This document shows, one piece after another, positions 35,285 to 42,599 of a stretch of 42,599 nucleotides of DNA. How positions within the stretch are numbered: position 1 is the stretch's first letter; each line of letters starts with the position of its first letter. Source of the stretch: an uncultured Geobacter sp. GTDB lineage: Bacteria; Desulfobacterota; Desulfuromonadia; Geobacterales; Geobacteraceae. The notes below the pieces were generated by a model. That model did no database searches and was not told where the DNA came from. It worked only from the letters and a program-made list of their open reading frames with translations. The stretch covers positions 1 to 42,599 of the forward strand of contig CAIWTU010000095.1 of the NCBI GenBank assembly GCA_903915655.1, in the 5' to 3' direction. The position numbers were made by a program, and so were the translations under genes.

Positions 35285-35695
35285 GCGCATACGCTTCAAC
35301 AAAGATACCAGATGGGCGGAGTAGCAAAAAGTTTCCGCTCCGCTAAGGGCGATGAACAGACAGTGCTCTCCCAGGTGGACATAGACATCACCGCCGGCGA
35401 GTTCGTCTGCCTGGTCGGCCCCATCGGCTGCGGAAAAACAACGCTTATCAATCTGCTGGCGGGGTTCGAACACCCGTCAGAGGGCCTCCTGGAGGGCGAT
35501 TTACCTGGGACAACGGGTGGTGCTGATGGCCCCCTACCCCGGGCGCATCCAGAGGATTCTGAATATATATCTTCCCGAACCGAGGGAACGTACCGGGGAA
35601 GATTTCGCCCGGATCCGACGGGAACTGTATGAAGAATTCCACTTGGTGCACCGGCAGGCCGCTTGCGTTTCCGAATACTCCATTTGATATCCTGA
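35281..35695 (+). pseudogene. ABC transporter ATPase with internal deletion (SsuB/TauB-like)
   Basis: The start ATG (35281) overlaps the permease stop in the usual way. One frame carries [20 protein letters not shown] and the Walker [10 protein letters not shown]. The text then jumps from GFEHPSEG straight to the C-terminal part, read in another frame: [40 protein letters not shown]. Signature LSGGQ and Walker B are lost. A frameshift near 35310 and one near 35505 accompany the deletion. It is non-functional. Confidence 0.8.
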
Positions 35696-35737
35696 AGCAA
35701 CCAGGAACTTCCGCTCGAAAAAATAGTATAGATCCTT

Positions 35738-35800
35738 CCGTTCCTGCGCACCAGCAGTTGAGATGCGGAAGTCGTCATCACCTTTCATACCGAGCGGCAT
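35738..35800 (-). pseudogene. 63-bp hipA scrap
   Basis: The leftward frame reads MPLGMKGDDDFRISTAGAQER, matching HipA residues 142-161 of the island gene except Ile-Thr and the final residue. At DNA level about 51 of 55 bases match 12758-12812. The rest of hipA is absent. It borders the YheU-like gene. Confidence 0.75.
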
Positions 35801-35816
35801 GGTATAGCGATACTTG

Positions 35817-36083
35817 TTATTTGCTTGTAACGATGTTGCAACTGTTGGTTGTCAGGTCGAATACCAGCTTCGCTTTCCTATCTTTCAACTGCAGCCGGAC
35901 TTGTTCAATCTTCTGATCCAGAGTGAAAGAAGCGTCTCCTAACTCCTCCCATTCACGCGTGACGAACTCGCTGATCAGGTTGCGCATGGTTTCCGGGTTG
36001 ACGCTGTCGATCGGGATCTCTATCCCATTTTCATTATGGCTATCCGGTTCGTCATACCAGATTTCGATCTCAAGTTCTTCCAT
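35817..36083 (-). CDS. YheU-like UPF0270 family protein
   Basis: 88 residues. The core is IPIDSVNPETMRNLISEFVT, then an ELGDASFTLDQKIEQVRLQL segment and KAKLVFDLTTNSCNIV, matching the UPF0270 (YheU) fold, with about 20 extra acidic residues at the N-terminus. Function is unknown. The alpha/beta hydrolase gene lies 16 bases upstream in the same orientation; in enterobacteria yheU also lies beside a hydrolase gene (yheT), an interesting parallel. Confidence 0.8.
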   Translation of the reverse strand: MEELEIEIWYDEPDSHNENGIEIPIDSVNPETMRNLISEFVTREWEELGDASFTLDQKIEQVRLQLKDRKAKLVFDLTTNSCNIVTSK

Positions 36084-36099
36084 AATTCCCCATTCCCTC

Positions 36100-36870
36100 T
36101 CATTTCTTATCTTGTCGCTGATAGCGTATCTTTACCTTGTCAGCACCTGCCCAGTCGTTATGGTCTCCTTCAATCGTATGTAATACAGCGGATGGTTTGC
36201 TGTCGGCAAGGGCTTTGGCATGGGAGATCGGGACAATGGTGTCCGCTCGTGCGCCAAATATTTCCAACTCCCCCTGATATCCTTTCAGGGTGGTGATGTT
36301 ATCCCAGTTGTCGCGTAAAAGCAATGTTACTGGCAGGACAGGATAGTGACCTTTCGCGACATGGGAAAGCTTATCAAAGGGGAGTATCAGCACGATCTTG
36401 TCCGGTGGATGCGGATGAGTGGCTAGAAATGATGCGGGGCCGGAGCCAATTGATTCTGCCGCTACGCAGACAGGTCTATTGGGGTACTCCTCTCTGAGAA
36501 GGTCGTACGCCTGCCATGCTGCCGAATTGATCGTTGCCATGGATGGAGAACCGTCACGTATTCCGTATCCAGGATATTCAAGGATGTATACAGAGTCCTG
36601 TTTTGAAAATGACGGAAGTGCATAGATACGATCCGTTGCCTGACCACCATTGCCATGCAGAAACAGCCAGACTGTTTCGGGAGATGGTAGGTGTCGCGCA
36701 TAGCCGATCAGTTGACCTCCCGCCCTCCATTCCGACAGTCCATTGTTTTCTTTATGATGGGAGGGGAAGTATAAGAGCTTGCGTTGCAATAAAGCGCAAA
36801 CCAAAAGTAGCCCCAGATAGATGGCAGCAGCAAGTAACAGGATGTGTATCAATGACTTGAACCGATCCAT
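36100..36870 (-). CDS. Membrane-anchored alpha/beta hydrolase
   Basis: 256 residues from the ATG at 36870 with a GGAG site. One N-terminal membrane helix (about 8-29) anchors a hydrolase of the BEM46/YfhR type. The oxyanion segment is LHGNGG (71-76), and the nucleophile Ser140 sits in AESIGSG. An acidic residue lies in ARADTIVP and the His in EGDHNDW. The whole triad is present. Substrate unknown; probably an esterase or thioesterase. The last residues are basic. It is probably cotranscribed with the YheU-like gene. Confidence 0.82.
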   Translation of the reverse strand: MDRFKSLIHILLLAAAIYLGLLLVCALLQRKLLYFPSHHKENNGLSEWRAGGQLIGYARHLPSPETVWLFLHGNGGQATDRIYALPSFSKQDSVYILEYPGYGIRDGSPSMATINSAAWQAYDLLREEYPNRPVCVAAESIGSGPASFLATHPHPPDKIVLILPFDKLSHVAKGHYPVLPVTLLLRDNWDNITTLKGYQGELEIFGARADTIVPISHAKALADSKPSAVLHTIEGDHNDWAGADKVKIRYQRQDKK

Positions 36871-37173
36871 GCCGCTCCAATCACTCCGGCAGAACCCCCC
36901 AGAGTGTTTTTTTAGAGACGCAGCCCCGATTGCAGCAGTAACATTCTGCACCCTGTGGGTCTACCAAAAAGGGGTCCCATTCGCCGAAAATTCGGTGTGG
37001 ACCCTCACGGAGTCAGCTATTTTCTTCTGTAATATCTGCCCCACAATGTCCAGGGAGATGACCCGCTCTCTTCTTTCACTTTACCATCTCAACGTTTTCT
37101 CTGCAACTTAACATACATAATGCTGCTCTGCGCCTGCGTCGGTGGCGGATACACCTTCGCGGATTGCCATGGA
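36871..37173. other. Intergenic region, no gene
   Basis: About 300 bases upstream of the hydrolase. No ORF or RNA gene convinces. The hydrolase promoter should be here. Confidence 0.4.
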
Positions 37174-37212
37174 AAAAACTATCGCTTTCCAGATCGGAAA
37201 GCGATAGTTTTT
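37174..37212 (-). terminator. Strong terminator after the VanY-like gene
   Basis: Perfect 17-base stem (37174-37190 with 37196-37212), five-base loop, and runs of A and T on the two sides. Works leftward for the VanY-like gene (stop at 37224) and may act in both directions. Confidence 0.9.
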
Positions 37213-37223
37213 CATCCGGAGTT

Positions 37224-38099
37224 TCAGGGTGGAGACAATTTACAGGCTGGGCCCAGGGTTTGTTCTTGCCGCCAGTGCCAGGGTTCGTAGGTAATGCCCT
37301 CTTTGCCGTCCTTGGGATACGACATTACAAAACAGAACTTCGCCGCGTTTTTTATCAGCCACGCAAATTCCGGCTGGGCGTCGAATTCTTTAGCGGTCTC
37401 TTCGCCCAGACTCTCTTCATTGATAAAGTCAATCGCCTGATGTTGCGGCGAGCCATGTTCGCTGTAACCTGGCAAGGCCACAAACCTGGCGGTTTCGCGG
37501 ATGGAATAGAGATGATTGCTCAAATAGAAGATGAAAAGATAAAGCTGATAGGCGCTCGAACGATAGCCCGATTCGACATAGAGCCGCTTGCCCAGATCCT
37601 TCTGCATCGCAGCCATCATATCGCCATATCGCAGATAAACGTTTTTCGGCAGAAACTGCGGTGGAACCTCTTTAGTGCCTCCTTTTTCGAGATCTTTTAC
37701 CCTCTGCCCCTTGAGAACAACCAGCTCTTCCTTCCCGGTGGCCATGCCGCGAAACGGAATTTTGACCCCCAGCTCGCTGCCGTTGAGATTTTGAAATTGC
37801 CGCAGAAATTGTTGTTCATCCGTAGTCAGAGGGGCATAGAGTTCATCAAAGGTCAGTGTTGCGAGCGTCTGCTGCGACCGCCGAGCTTCTAGCATCGGCG
37901 TGAGTTTTTCCAGCATCCCTTTCACCCGGACGATATCGTCATCGGAAAGCTTTTCGATATTCACCGTCGCGACCGGCAGAGAAGAGGGGTGCAATTGCTG
38001 CGAGGCGCAACCGGCCAGAAGAATACTCAATAAAAGCACCGCCGCCATCAAGAGAGAAAGATGACAGTTTACTTTTAAAACTTCCTTTTGCATGATCAT
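37224..38099 (-). CDS. VanY-like M15 peptidase lipoprotein
   Basis: 291 residues. A lipoprotein signal ends at Cys31 (SILLAGC). The C-terminal M15B domain has the substrate segment ESGYRSSAYQ (176-185), YSEHGSPQHQAIDF (212-225) and EPWHW (272-276), whose His and Asp residues are the expected zinc ligands. The His-to-Asp distance in the SxHxxGxAxD motif is two residues longer than usual, an oddity. It would trim murein peptides (D-Ala-D-Ala carboxypeptidase) at the periplasmic face. The middle (about 40-150) is not assigned. Confidence 0.85.
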   Translation of the reverse strand: MIMQKEVLKVNCHLSLLMAAVLLLSILLAGCASQQLHPSSLPVATVNIEKLSDDDIVRVKGMLEKLTPMLEARRSQQTLATLTFDELYAPLTTDEQQFLRQFQNLNGSELGVKIPFRGMATGKEELVVLKGQRVKDLEKGGTKEVPPQFLPKNVYLRYGDMMAAMQKDLGKRLYVESGYRSSAYQLYLFIFYLSNHLYSIRETARFVALPGYSEHGSPQHQAIDFINEESLGEETAKEFDAQPEFAWLIKNAAKFCFVMSYPKDGKEGITYEPWHWRQEQTLGPACKLSPP

Positions 38100-38351
38100 A
38101 TCTCCATGTCATCATATATAGGATAGGGATTTGGTTATTAGGCCCCATAACAGTACTAACAAAATGAGCCACCGTCTACACTATTTATAGGTTTTGTACA
38201 GTGAGCAATCGTCTGGTCTGCCTTGGACGTCTCGAATGACTGGTAGCCCGCATAACCGGGGAACAGCAACTGCCCTACGGTCAGCCCTTTTCCGTTGATC
38301 CCGTCTGACAGAAGGGGGGTCCGAAGTCATTCATTCCAACAAAGCCGTATT

Positions 38352-38392
38352 TAGTTAGTTTCCGTCCGGAGTTTCAGGATGGAAACTAACTA
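38352..38392. repeat. Hairpin repeat with shared core
   Basis: Perfect 12-base arms (38352-38363 and 38381-38392) enclose GTCCGGAGTTTCAGGAT. The 19-base core 38365-38383 also occurs at 37215-37233 with one mismatch, across the stop of the VanY-like gene. It may be a dispersed palindromic repeat of this genome. Confidence 0.6.
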
Positions 38393-38411
38393 TTAAAAAC
38401 CAGGCACTAAA

Positions 38412-38440
38412 ACCATCTACACAAAACTATTGACAGGCCC
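38412..38440 (-). mobile_element. IS256-type terminal repeat, solo end
   Basis: Complement of GGGCCTGTCAATAGTTTTGTGT with a further seven bases. It matches 42503-42531 at 27 of 29 bases in inverted orientation. The sequence style (TGT.AA...TTTTGTGTA) is that of IS256/Mutator-type ends. No transposase lies beside it, so it is a relic. Confidence 0.55.
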
Positions 38441-38669
38441 CCGGAAACAGGCTTACGGTGAAAGACATCGACGTTCTCGACGGCTGCAGGAGACGAAGAA
38501 GTTCATGGATTTTCCGTAGATGCCTGAGACATCCGCGATTTTCATCAAATACCGGTTCAAACCCCTTTTGGGCACGATGTAACTGACCCAACGTCACTCC
38601 GGCCTTAATGGATTCACGCATGCCCCTTGGAATCCTGAAAAGGGGCACAAGAAACGGAGAAAGACAGCT

Positions 38670-39659
38670 GTGAAGATAAGGTACGAACTCCCTGCTATCC
38701 TCCTGGTAGTCGCGATCTTCGCGGTAGCGGACTTCACCGGCCAGAAGGAGATCATCTTCCCGGAGATCGCGGCCCTGGCCCTCGGCGCATGGGTCATGGA
38801 GAAGTCGCCATGGCCCGGCGCGGATATCTACTTCTGGCTGTCTCCCACCCTGGCGGCCCTGACAGGGATACTCATCGTTCGATACTTCACTTTTGCGCCG
38901 TTCTGGATGATAACGGCGGCTTTCTGCCTGGTTGCCCTGGAACTGAAGCTGGCGCGCTCCGCCATGTTCCCTTCCATCTCCGCCGCGATTCTGCCCATCA
39001 TCACCCATTCGGACAGTTGGTACTATCCCCTCTCCGTATGCGGATTGACCGGAATCATTACCCTCGGACGCCGTGCGATGAACTCCTACGCTTCAGCAAA
39101 GTGTCAAACACGCGCGCCCACGGTGACCGGCGGATATGCAAGAAAGGAGACATGGACCCTTCCTGAATCGGCCCACTGGGGCAAGCTGCTGGCAGGCGTC
39201 ATCCTTGTCACGGCGGTCGCGGTGAGATTCGACTTCCTGTTCATGGTGGCACCGCCGCTGATAGTCGCATTTGTGGAATTGTCAAAACCGGGGGGGGCGG
39301 CACGGGAGAAGGCGGGAACGGCTCTAATCCTGCTCGTGCTCGCTGCGGTTTTCGGCGTGTTCTGGCTTCTGCTCATTCAGAACGTCTTTCACCTTCCGGT
39401 CTGGATCTCCGCCTGTGTCTCGACACTGACCGTATTTCTGCTGTATCACGCCCTGCGCATGCCGTTCCCGCCAGCCGTGGCCATCGCCCTGCTGTCGACG
39501 ATTCTTCCGGAGGATATTCTCTTGATGTATCCCGTACAGGTGCTTGCAGGGAGTGCGGCATTCGTAGTTCTAAGCAAGGTGTGTTTCGGAAACGGCGGTT
39601 TCGCCCCGGGAAGAACAACAGATGCGCCTGCAGCCGAAGGCGCGTCTGCCGACATCTGA
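38670..39659 (+). CDS. Multi-pass membrane protein, HPP-like
   Basis: 329 residues in two hydrophobic halves of about four helices each, linked by a charged stretch (about 150-175). FPSISAAILPIITHSDSWYY in the first half and FPPAVAIALLSTILPEDILL in the second resemble each other, suggesting internal duplication and a distant link to HPP-type integral membrane proteins. The C-terminus is Ala/Gly-rich and probably soluble. Function unknown. The ATG at 38670 has a weak ribosome site (GGAGAAAG further upstream). Confidence 0.6.
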   Translation: MKIRYELPAILLVVAIFAVADFTGQKEIIFPEIAALALGAWVMEKSPWPGADIYFWLSPTLAALTGILIVRYFTFAPFWMITAAFCLVALELKLARSAMFPSISAAILPIITHSDSWYYPLSVCGLTGIITLGRRAMNSYASAKCQTRAPTVTGGYARKETWTLPESAHWGKLLAGVILVTAVAVRFDFLFMVAPPLIVAFVELSKPGGAAREKAGTALILLVLAAVFGVFWLLLIQNVFHLPVWISACVSTLTVFLLYHALRMPFPPAVAIALLSTILPEDILLMYPVQVLAGSAAFVVLSKVCFGNGGFAPGRTTDAPAAEGASADI

Positions 39660-39790
39660 CCCCATCCTGACCCCATCCTGACCCTCTTTCCGAGTAGATC
39701 GAATTCGTTCTGTCGGACAATTGCTCGACTCTTAATGGTTCCATGGGCGAGTGGGTAATATCTCGGCACTTCATCGGTCTCGCCGACCAT

Positions 39791-40909
39791 TCAAGGCTGT
39801 TTCAACAGCGAGGTCACATCGCTCAAACCTGACTTCTGCAGGTCGGCCAAGCTTATTTCCTTGATCTTCTGCAAATCCCAGAGCTGCGTACAGTCCACTT
39901 TGAAGAAATTGAGGCCTTCACTGGTCCGAACGTAATAGGCGCCGTTCTTCGTGTCGCGCAGGGATGTCCAGATCGTGACATCATACGGGGCATTGGGGAG
40001 TGAGGTGTCTTTTACTGTTCCGAGCGCAACATCGACATTATTGATGATGTGGGAGACAAGAGTGAGTGCCTCGGCGGCATTCGCCGGAGTCTTGACGGAG
40101 TTGCGCTGGACAGCCATCCGGACGAAACGGCTCGGTGCGGTCATGTCCCCGGGAACACCAAAAGAGCCGTTGCCCATGTTTGGAACGGTGACGTTGAGTC
40201 CGCCAAATTGCTTCTCATGTGTCGAGATCGGGGTGGTTTGCACATAATTCTTCAGGTTGATCAATTGCCAATCAAAGGTAGGGTCGTTCGTCACGACGCC
40301 GACCTTGTTGTCATATACTTTCGTGACGGAACCTCCCGTGGTCTCATCCTTCACCCATTCGATGACGATCCCTTTGCCGGTGGGATCGAAGAGGACGATG
40401 TGAAACGGCATCTGCTCTTTGGTCCAGATGGCGACCTTATTGAGATTCGCCTTAACCTCGTCAACCGTTGCAAACTGGCTGATTAGCCAGAGCGGGGAAT
40501 CAAAATTGGACAAGGCTTGCTTCTTCTTCTCAGAAGGAACGGTTGTTGGATAGTAGGCGGCATTGAGTATCTGGACCGATAGGGTCAGCCCCTTCTCGTT
40601 CATGGCATCCGTGGGTGTGGTGGAGCCGATCACTGGCAGACCAAAGCTGGAATAGTTTGCTGTATAAGAAAGGCCGGGGCTGCCATCGGGATTCGTTGAT
40701 TGGATTGCCTTGCCCCGGGGTGTGAAGGCCACCTTTACCTTCATGGTCGCCGGATTGTCATCCATTGTGCGGGCGACAACGGATGAGCCATCTGCGGCAC
40801 GGAGTTGCACGCTGGTGCAGGTAAGCGCCGGAAAGGTATAGATAAGGGATACGGAGAGTAGCAGGACGGTTAGTTTCAGTGCGGCGGCGATCCTCATTGA
40901 TATTTTCAT
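39791..40909 (-). CDS. Choloylglycine hydrolase/penicillin acylase family enzyme
   Basis: 372 residues, an Ntn-hydrolase. A signal peptide ends before Cys31 (FPALT then CTSVQLRAADG); this Cys would become the N-terminal nucleophile after processing. Family motifs follow: VARTMDDN, the AMNEKGLTLSVQ segment, WIEWVKDET-like strand and VVTNDPTFDWQL. It hydrolyses linear amide bonds; bile-salt, penicillin V and N-acyl-homoserine-lactone substrates are known for relatives. The natural substrate here cannot be inferred; environmental bacteria often use the family for signal degradation. It is predicted periplasmic. The ATG at 40909 has a GAGAGG-type site. Confidence 0.9.
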   Translation of the reverse strand: MKISMRIAAALKLTVLLLSVSLIYTFPALTCTSVQLRAADGSSVVARTMDDNPATMKVKVAFTPRGKAIQSTNPDGSPGLSYTANYSSFGLPVIGSTTPTDAMNEKGLTLSVQILNAAYYPTTVPSEKKKQALSNFDSPLWLISQFATVDEVKANLNKVAIWTKEQMPFHIVLFDPTGKGIVIEWVKDETTGGSVTKVYDNKVGVVTNDPTFDWQLINLKNYVQTTPISTHEKQFGGLNVTVPNMGNGSFGVPGDMTAPSRFVRMAVQRNSVKTPANAAEALTLVSHIINNVDVALGTVKDTSLPNAPYDVTIWTSLRDTKNGAYYVRTSEGLNFFKVDCTQLWDLQKIKEISLADLQKSGLSDVTSLLKQP

Positions 40910-40965
40910 TCTTTGTTTCCTCTCGGGATTTGATATGTGAGTTGAATAGTAGCTTTCTCCCGCAA

Positions 40966-42138
40966 CTACTCTCTTTGTCGATAACCTTTAATAAGTAGCG
41001 CGGTGCCATAAATCGCAGGTATCATCGGGAACAACGCTGTCCACATCGCTGGAAAGTAATGAAACCGCCCCCCTTCAAGGAGTGGAAAGACCAGATAATG
41101 CGTCGGTTCGCCGATAATCATCCCGAAGAAGATAAACCAAACCAGATAATCGCCCAGTGGATGATGGTAATAATATAGCACTGCGCCCAATATCCAAAAA
41201 ACTGGTCCGACAAATACTATGAGTATGGCGAATTGGTCGAGTGTCCACTCGGTATTGAAGATACCGTCGATGCGTCCGGGGAAATCGGTCAGATATTCCT
41301 CGGTAATGTGAAAAAAGAAAATTGCCAGCGTCCAGAGATAGGCAAGCATTATTTCTCGGCTATAGAGTGGTTTCTTGAAAGTTGTCTTAATCCAGATAAT
41401 CATTCCGCCGAGCATCGAGCCGCAGACGATCAAAGTTGGCCGCAAACCGGCATGGGCGTACATCGCGGCAGCGAAACAGGCGATAAAAACTAGTACCACG
41501 GGAATGAATTTTCTATTTGGTTTATCCCCTACGGGAACAGCGGGCGTTTTTGGCGCCGAACGTCTGGATAACAAGATCCTCAGAGCTGAAAGCGCTACGA
41601 GCATCGAAATTGCCGCAAACAGCTGGCCGGGAAAATAACTGAAACTTCCTGAAAATAACGGCAGAACAAAATGTAGCGCCCCATCCAGCAACGCCCAGAC
41701 AAACACGAAATAAGTCATGTAGTCGCCCAAACGGTTTTTTTGGACGATTCCGACCGCGCCGAGCATGAAAATCGCGGTGAGCAGGCAGGAATAAAATGCG
41801 AAATAATGCCGGTTGTCAAAAACTGCGACATTCGGAACGAACGACGGTACAGCATTAACGAATGAAAAGGTGAAGCCAAACTGTAGCTCTTCGATATTTT
41901 TTAGCAAAAGCGTTATCGAGGTCAGCAGATACAGAGGCAAAATCCGGTCGTTAATTCGCTCTGACTGGGTGCGGCAAAAATACCAGAAGAGCAACGCCAC
42001 GATGCCGGTAACGCATATCAATGCCGCGGGAATACCCCCAAAGAATATGTAACTGGCCGCATAGGCGGTAATCAGGGTGCAGATTATCAAGCTATGGTAA
42101 ATGTAGCTTAAATTACTGTCTTCCATAAAAAGCGCCAC
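40966..42138 (-). CDS. Membrane protein with two HXXEE-like halves
   Basis: About 390 residues from a GTG at 42138; the ATG at 42126 is the alternative. About ten membrane helices form two similar halves. The first has NIEELQFGF (about 79-87) followed by Phe/Tyr-rich helices; the second has HITEEYLTDFP (about 285-295), the complete HXXEE pattern. Each half also carries LGDYMTYFVF or LGDYLVWFIF and a FHYFPAMW or FSYFPGQLF segment. This looks like a tandem duplication of an HXXEE domain in which the first half has lost the His. Function unknown; a membrane enzyme is possible. Confidence 0.65.
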   Translation of the reverse strand: MALFMEDSNLSYIYHSLIICTLITAYAASYIFFGGIPAALICVTGIVALLFWYFCRTQSERINDRILPLYLLTSITLLLKNIEELQFGFTFSFVNAVPSFVPNVAVFDNRHYFAFYSCLLTAIFMLGAVGIVQKNRLGDYMTYFVFVWALLDGALHFVLPLFSGSFSYFPGQLFAAISMLVALSALRILLSRRSAPKTPAVPVGDKPNRKFIPVVLVFIACFAAAMYAHAGLRPTLIVCGSMLGGMIIWIKTTFKKPLYSREIMLAYLWTLAIFFFHITEEYLTDFPGRIDGIFNTEWTLDQFAILIVFVGPVFWILGAVLYYYHHPLGDYLVWFIFFGMIIGEPTHYLVFPLLEGGRFHYFPAMWTALFPMIPAIYGTALLIKGYRQRE

Positions 42139-42502
42139 GCCTTTCGCACATTGTTAGTCGGGACAGAAAGAGATCTAAAGATTGCTAACCGATTGCCACC
42201 GAAGCAATAAAATTGGCCGAGATAATCATAATGCAAACGGAAAGAATGTGTCAACAGATTCGGGATGGCTGAGGTGATCGTTCTATGCTGAGGAGATATT
42301 GAAAGGGAGGAATGAGTCTGATATGCTTGTCGTCAACGCTCTGATGAGCGACAATTAGAACTCCCGACTGACGACAATTATAATTCCCGAAAGTAACGGG
42401 CGTTGTAAACTGTCCACCATCTCTTTGGAATAAGAATGGTCGGAGGGAGAAGTTTCATCTTGTTATTACCTCATGATAAATTATCTGAATTTTCCATAGT
42501 AA
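42139..42502. other. Intergenic region with a tandem 23-bp repeat
   Basis: No gene. CGACAATTAGAACTCCCGA (42349-42367) and CGACAATTATAATTCCCGA (42372-42390) form a direct repeat with period 23 and two mismatches, like the multiple terminal repeats of IS21-family ends. No IS21 gene is present. Confidence 0.45.
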
Positions 42503-42599
42503 GGGCCTGTAAATAGTTTTGTGTAAATGGTACTGGGTTTCGGTTTTAAAGATTCGGCATTCTGTCTTCAAAAAGAATAGAAAAACGATTCATGGCAGC
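42503..42599 (+). mobile_element. Start of an IS256-type element running off the window
   Basis: The 29-base end GGGCCTGTAAATAGTTTTGT... (42503-42531) faces rightwards. The sequence leads to an ATG at 42592 at the window edge, the expected place for the transposase. Only the end is visible, so the family call rests on the terminal sequence and its copy at 38412-38440. Confidence 0.5.

Noticed and set aside
35036-35473. Leftward 145-codon frame
   Set aside because: It is a shadow of the ABC permease and ATPase remnants, whose motifs lie on the plus strand.
38440-38640. Transposase fragment left of the membrane-protein gene
   Set aside because: A leftward reading has a plausible stretch ending near SRTSMSFTVSLFPG, but I cannot tie it to any family, so I do not annotate it.

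Overview
The window looks like part of a Geobacter-type deltaproteobacterial (Desulfuromonadales) chromosome. That is an inference from the protein styles (recCBD order, XRE regulator type, ADP-ribosylglycohydrolase, REP-type transposases), not from a marker gene. The left third is an integrated mobile island. The middle is a zone of gene decay, followed by an intact recC-recB-recD operon. The right part is ordinary accessory chromosome with several transposon scars.

Island (about 1-15218). A rhodanese-like gene and an XRE regulator precede a tight, leftward-reading operon of seven genes (8088 to 1310). In reading order these are a lytic transglycosylase, a protein that reads like a shortened NusA, a VirD4/TraD-type coupling ATPase, an HD-domain protein that may be a MOBH-type relaxase, TraF, TraH and a small unknown protein, ending at a strong hairpin. 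Most junctions overlap (ATGA), so translation is probably coupled. Most other F-type transfer genes (traC, B, K, E, L, V, W, U, N, G) are not in view. Upstream of the operon lies a short ORF with a good ribosome site whose codons are 14 tandem CAGA units, followed by a terminator. The rest of the island carries an IS481-like element that truncated a DUF2127 gene, lgt, a cut-off homocysteine methyltransferase, an IHF-alpha paralogue, hipBA and a P4-type tyrosine integrase. The integrase lies next to a 45-bp 3' fragment of tRNA-Gly(GCC), the attachment site.

Decay zone (15300-23330). Intact genes (YjbQ, an MTH1187-type thiamine-binding protein, an ADP-ribosylglycohydrolase, a second IHF-alpha, HU and an HTH antitoxin-like protein) are mixed with broken ones: an unrecognised gene, a nitroreductase, ssb with an amber codon, an alpha/beta hydrolase fused to a GNAT fragment, a WGR protein with frameshifts, and the C-terminus of a large helicase. 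recC, recB and recD (31929-23295) are intact and overlap or nearly touch.

Right part (32191-42599). A lipoprotein 5'-nucleotidase sits between two direct copies of the 5' end of a REP-associated transposase. Next come a wrecked sulfonate/nitrate-type ABC transporter, a 63-bp scrap of hipA, a UPF0270 protein, an alpha/beta hydrolase, a VanY-like lipoprotein peptidase, a multi-pass membrane protein, a choloylglycine-hydrolase-family enzyme and a membrane protein with two HXXEE-like halves. IS256-type ends lie at 38412-38440 and 42503-42531; the second probably begins an element that runs past the window.

The observation most worth pursuing is the NusA-like protein inside the conjugation operon. 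The CAGA-repeat leader ORF and the double-armed attachment junction come next.
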